From: Bacteroidota bacterium
GTDB lineage: Bacteria > Bacteroidota > Bacteroidia > Bacteroidales > VadinHA17
Assembly (NCBI GenBank): GCA_006227095.1
Contig: SBFZ01000324.1
Coordinates: 1 to 9,842, forward strand
Direction: 5' to 3'
DNA length: 9,842 nt
Part shown: positions 7,267 through 9,842 of the stretch, one piece after another
Position numbering within the stretch: position 1 is the first letter of the stretch
How the letters are laid out: every line of letters starts with the position of its first letter
Program-made: the position numbers and the translations under genes
The notes under the pieces: model-generated
Told to the model about the DNA's origin: nothing
Seen by the model: the letters and a program-made list of their open reading frames with translations, nothing else
Database searches by the model: none

Positions 7267-7274
7267 TATTTTTG
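7267..7274 (+). promoter_or_regulatory. Candidate -7 element for uvrB
   Basis: TATTTTTG at 7267-7274 matches TAnnTTTG exactly. It lies 17 bp before the uvrB ATG at 7292, giving a leader of about 10-12 nt. No TTTG is found at the expected -33 spacing; the nearest candidate is ATTG at 7235-7238, about 28 bp upstream, which is too far. The placement means that an in-frame ATG at 7253 lies upstream of the transcript start. I cannot recognise a LexA-type damage operator. Confidence 0.55.
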
Positions 7275-7291
7275 CCACACAGGGCACCAGG

Positions 7292-9307
7292 ATGGAATTC
7301 AGGCTTACTTCAGACTTTACACCGGCAGGCGATCAGCCTGAGGCAATCAGGCAGCTTTCAGAGGGACTCATGGAGGGTATTCCTTTTCAGACACTCCTCG
7401 GGGTAACCGGATCAGGGAAAACATTTACCATTGCAAACGTGATAGCACAGCTCAACAGGCCGGTCCTGGTCCTGAGCCACAACAAGACTCTTGCTGCTCA
7501 GCTCTATGGTGAGTTCAGACAGTTTTTTCCTGACAATGCCGTGGAGTATTTTGTCTCTTATTACGACTACTATCAGCCAGAAGCCTATCTTCCGGTAACC
7601 GATACCTATATTGAAAAGGATCTTTCCATAAATGATGAAATAGAGAAGCTCAGGCTGAGTGCCACTTCATCATTGCTTTCCGGCCGCAGGGATGTCATAG
7701 TTGTCTCCTCGGTTTCATGTCTATATGGCATCGGTAATCCGGATGATTTCCGCGCGAACACCGTTCATGTGATCAGGGGGGCAAAGATCAGCCGGAGTGT
7801 GCTGTTGCGAAAGCTGGTTGACAGTCTTTATGCCCGCAATGAGGTGGAATTCACCCATGGTACGTTCAGGGTGAGGGGTGATACCGTGGATATTTTCCCG
7901 GCATATGCTGACCTGGCCCTGCGGGTGGTCTTCTTTGGTGATGAAATTGAAGAGGTTTCAACATTTGACCCTCTGAGCGGGGTTCACCGCGAGTATCTGG
8001 ATGAGTATGTGATATACCCTGCCAATCTCTTTGTCACCACCAGGGAAAGGATCAATATTGCCGTGTCACAGATACAGGATGACATGGTGCTTCAGGCGAA
8101 GCACTTCCGTGATACCGGGCGTCCTGAGGAGGCTAAGCGCATAGAGCAGCGGGTGCAGTATGACCTGGAGATGATCAAGGAACTGGGTTACTGCAGCGGC
8201 ATCGAAAACTATTCGCGGTATTTTGACGGCAGGGAACCGGGTTCGAGACCTTTCTGCCTGCTTGACTGCTTCCCGAAGGACTTCATCACGGTAATAGATG
8301 AGAGCCATGTCACCATTCCCCAGATAAGGGCGATGTATGGTGGTGACCACTCGAGGAAGCAGACACTTGTGGAATACGGATTCAGGTTACCGGCAGCACT
8401 GGATAACAGGCCCCTCAGGCTGGAGGAATTCGAAACCCTGACAGGACAGACTATATATATGAGTGCCACTCCTGCCGAATATGAGATGGAGAAGAGTGAA
8501 GGCGTATTTGTTGACCAGGTCATCAGGCCTACCGGTCTTCTGGATCCACCGGTAGAGGTAAGGCCCAGCCGCAACCAGGTTGACGACCTGATGGAAGAGA
8601 TCAGGATCCGCTCGGCAAGAGGTGAGAGGGTACTGGTAACCACCATGACAAAGAGAATGGCTGAGGAACTGAATACCTATCTTGCCCGGTTTGACATCAA
8701 ATCACGGTACATACACTCTGATGTTGAGACCATTGAAAGGGTGGAGATACTTGAAGGACTCAGGGCAGGTGAGTTCGATGTCCTTGTCGGGGTGAATCTT
8801 CTGCGTGAGGGTCTTGACCTTCCTGAGGTGTCGCTGGTAGCTATCCTTGACGCTGACAAGGAGGGGTTCCTGAGATCGGGCAGGGCACTGACACAGACTG
8901 CCGGCAGGGCGGCAAGGAATATAAACGGGATGGTGGTGATGTATGCTGACCGTATCACGGGGGCAATGCAGGAGACCATCAACGAGACAAAGAGAAGGCA
9001 GGCAAAGCAGCTTAAGTATAATGAAGAGATGGGCATAACGCCGCAGCAGGTTGTGAAGAAGGGAGGAGCCATGCTGAGAGGACTCAGTCATAAGGGAGTG
9101 GCGGTGCGGGCCTACACCGGACCGGAGAAAGTTGATGTTGCTGCTGATCCGGTGGTGAGATACATGTCACGGGAACAGCTTGAAAAGGCTATTGACAAGA
9201 CACGCAGGGCGATGGAAAAGGCAGCAGCGGCACTTGATTTTATTGAGGCAGCCCGACTGCGTGACGAGATAGAGGGGATGAAGAGACTGGCATCCGAAAG
9301 GGGATGA
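7292..9307 (+). CDS. uvrB: Excinuclease ABC subunit B (UvrB)
   Basis: UvrB is the damage-verifying, helicase-fold subunit of nucleotide excision repair. It is loaded on DNA by UvrA and then recruits UvrC for dual incision. The protein is 671 residues, close to the usual 660-680. Visible landmarks are the N-terminus FTPAGDQPEAI (9-19), Walker A GVTGSGKT (37-44), the aromatic beta-hairpin YFVSYYDYYQPEAYLP (86-101), Walker B DESH (336-339), YMSATPAEYE (389-398), REGLDLPEVSLVAILDAD (505-522), and the arginine-finger motif QTAGRAARN (535-543). A C-terminal UVR motif (about 627-665, ending ALDFIEAARLRDEIEGMK) is the UvrC-interacting coiled coil. The ATG at 7292 is preferred over the one at 7253 because family members begin close to the FxLxSxFxPxGDQ segment and because a -7 element lies between the two. 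It is divergent from the sensory operon. uvrA and uvrC are not in the window. Confidence 0.98.
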   Translation: MEFRLTSDFTPAGDQPEAIRQLSEGLMEGIPFQTLLGVTGSGKTFTIANVIAQLNRPVLVLSHNKTLAAQLYGEFRQFFPDNAVEYFVSYYDYYQPEAYLPVTDTYIEKDLSINDEIEKLRLSATSSLLSGRRDVIVVSSVSCLYGIGNPDDFRANTVHVIRGAKISRSVLLRKLVDSLYARNEVEFTHGTFRVRGDTVDIFPAYADLALRVVFFGDEIEEVSTFDPLSGVHREYLDEYVIYPANLFVTTRERINIAVSQIQDDMVLQAKHFRDTGRPEEAKRIEQRVQYDLEMIKELGYCSGIENYSRYFDGREPGSRPFCLLDCFPKDFITVIDESHVTIPQIRAMYGGDHSRKQTLVEYGFRLPAALDNRPLRLEEFETLTGQTIYMSATPAEYEMEKSEGVFVDQVIRPTGLLDPPVEVRPSRNQVDDLMEEIRIRSARGERVLVTTMTKRMAEELNTYLARFDIKSRYIHSDVETIERVEILEGLRAGEFDVLVGVNLLREGLDLPEVSLVAILDADKEGFLRSGRALTQTAGRAARNINGMVVMYADRITGAMQETINETKRRQAKQLKYNEEMGITPQQVVKKGGAMLRGLSHKGVAVRAYTGPEKVDVAADPVVRYMSREQLEKAIDKTRRAMEKAAAALDFIEAARLRDEIEGMKRLASERG

Positions 9308-9370
9308 TTCCGGCGATTATGCACGAAAAAGCTGCTTCCTGCGTTTGAATAATGTAATGTAAATTGCAGA

Positions 9371-9388
9371 AGCCTGGAGGAACAGGCT
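9371..9388. repeat. Small hairpin between uvrB and the deacetylase gene
   Basis: AGCCTG (9371-9376) and CAGGCT (9383-9388) form a perfect 6-bp stem around GAGGAA. GGAG (9376-9379) with CTCC (9387-9390) is an alternative pairing. No T-tract follows; the next bases are the AT-rich run before the next ATG. It may weakly attenuate read-through from uvrB. The rest of the 99-bp gap holds no promoter match that I trust. Confidence 0.3.
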
Positions 9389-9406
9389 CCTGTATATAAT
9401 ATATTT

Positions 9407-9842
9407 ATGCAGAGAACTCTTGCCATTTTATTCCTTGCCGCTGTCACTATGGCCGGTTGCTCCAGGCTGCCGGACCCGGAGCCAGTTGATAATCCCAGGG
9501 TGGTGATACTCATGTACCACAGGATTACTGATGGAGAAGCGACTAACCTTTATGAGCGCAGCAGGGAGGATTTTGAGAAGGATCTCCTGTACCTGAAGGC
9601 AAACAATATTAAGGTAATTGATTTCAGTGAACTCGAGGCTGTGGTGTCAGGAGAGACTGACCTGACAACACATGCGGCAGTCATCACCTTTGATGATGGC
9701 GACCACTCCTGGTATACCATTGCGGCTCCCCTGCTTAAAAAATACAGGATGAAGGCCACTTTCTTCCTCTGGGCATCAAAAATGGGTATGGATTCCTTCC
9801 TTTCGTGGGATGAAGTGGATCTTATGAGCAGGTACTCCATGG
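9407..9842 (+). CDS. Polysaccharide deacetylase-family lipoprotein, N-terminal part, cut by window edge
   Basis: Reading from the ATG at 9407 gives about 145 codons with no stop before the window ends. A short lipoprotein signal peptide (LAILFLAAVTMAGC) puts Cys18 as the likely lipidated residue; its lipobox has Met where Leu is usual. The mature part opens with VVILMYHRI (32-40), then AVITFDDGD (91-99) and PLLKKYRMKATFFLW (108-122). These are hallmarks of the NodB/CE4 polysaccharide deacetylase fold, with Asp96 as expected catalytic base and Asp97 as expected metal ligand. The later His ligands and His/Asp motifs lie beyond the window. The likely role is removal of acetyl groups from an N-acetylated glycan at the envelope, but the substrate cannot be read from the sequence. 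The AT-rich run directly before the ATG fits Bacteroidota initiation regions. It lies 99 bp after uvrB on the same strand and may share its transcript. Family is fairly sure, specificity unknown. Confidence 0.88.
   Translation, partial: MQRTLAILFLAAVTMAGCSRLPDPEPVDNPRVVILMYHRITDGEATNLYERSREDFEKDLLYLKANNIKVIDFSELEAVVSGETDLTTHAAVITFDDGDHSWYTIAAPLLKKYRMKATFFLWASKMGMDSFLSWDEVDLMSRYSM

Noticed and set aside
8066..9091. Several antisense open frames opposite uvrB
   Set aside because: uvrB is intact with all helicase motifs; the antisense frames have no family signature, promoter or ribosome-binding site.
9395..9400. TATAAT just before the deacetylase ATG, resembling an E. coli -10 box
   Set aside because: It would place the transcript start at or after the ATG, no TTGACA partner is spaced correctly, and this phylum uses TAnnTTTG. 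The AT-richness is better explained as an initiation region.

Overview
The window looks like a stretch of chromosome from a member of the Bacteroidota, probably Bacteroidales-like. The evidence is a short primary sigma factor without region 1.1, exact matches to the Bacteroidota promoter -7 element (TAnnTTTG), AT-rich start regions with weak Shine-Dalgarno sequences, and a two-component sensor built on Reg_prop propellers and a Y_Y_Y domain. I saw no phage, insertion sequence, CRISPR array, tRNA or rRNA. No gene shows a frameshift or break; the first and last genes are cut only by the window edges.

Layout. 1-398 (minus): 5' part of dapF (diaminopimelate epimerase). 399-573: divergent intergenic region with a short inverted repeat. 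574-2019 (plus): HtrA/DegQ-type serine protease with two PDZ domains. 2020-2160: nested inverted repeat, then a full consensus promoter. 2161-3021 (plus): primary sigma factor rpoD. 3022-3301: two tandem terminator-type hairpins, then about 190 bp of non-coding DNA with a perfect palindrome. 3302-4045 and 4101-7154 (minus): a two-gene sensory operon, kinase first, then a LytTR response regulator. 7155-7291: a compact divergent promoter region with an exact TATTTTTG -7 element facing each way. 7292-9307 (plus): uvrB. 9407-9842 (plus): start of a lipoprotein polysaccharide deacetylase that runs off the end.

How the genes relate. dapF (lysine and, where used, meso-DAP for peptidoglycan), htrA (envelope protein quality control), rpoD (core transcription) and uvrB (nucleotide excision repair) are housekeeping genes. 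The kinase and regulator form a self-contained two-component system. The kinase has an extracytoplasmic sensor of about 14 propeller-type repeats, probably two seven-bladed propellers, then a Y_Y_Y domain, one membrane span and a LytS-type kinase. This sensor type is best known from hybrid regulators of polysaccharide utilisation, but here the output is a separate LytTR protein and no SusC/SusD or glycoside hydrolase genes are in view, so its target is unknown.

I do not see a clearly undescribed system here. The points most worth checking are the orphan sensory operon, the divergent kinase/uvrB promoter region, and the inverted repeats around htrA and rpoD.
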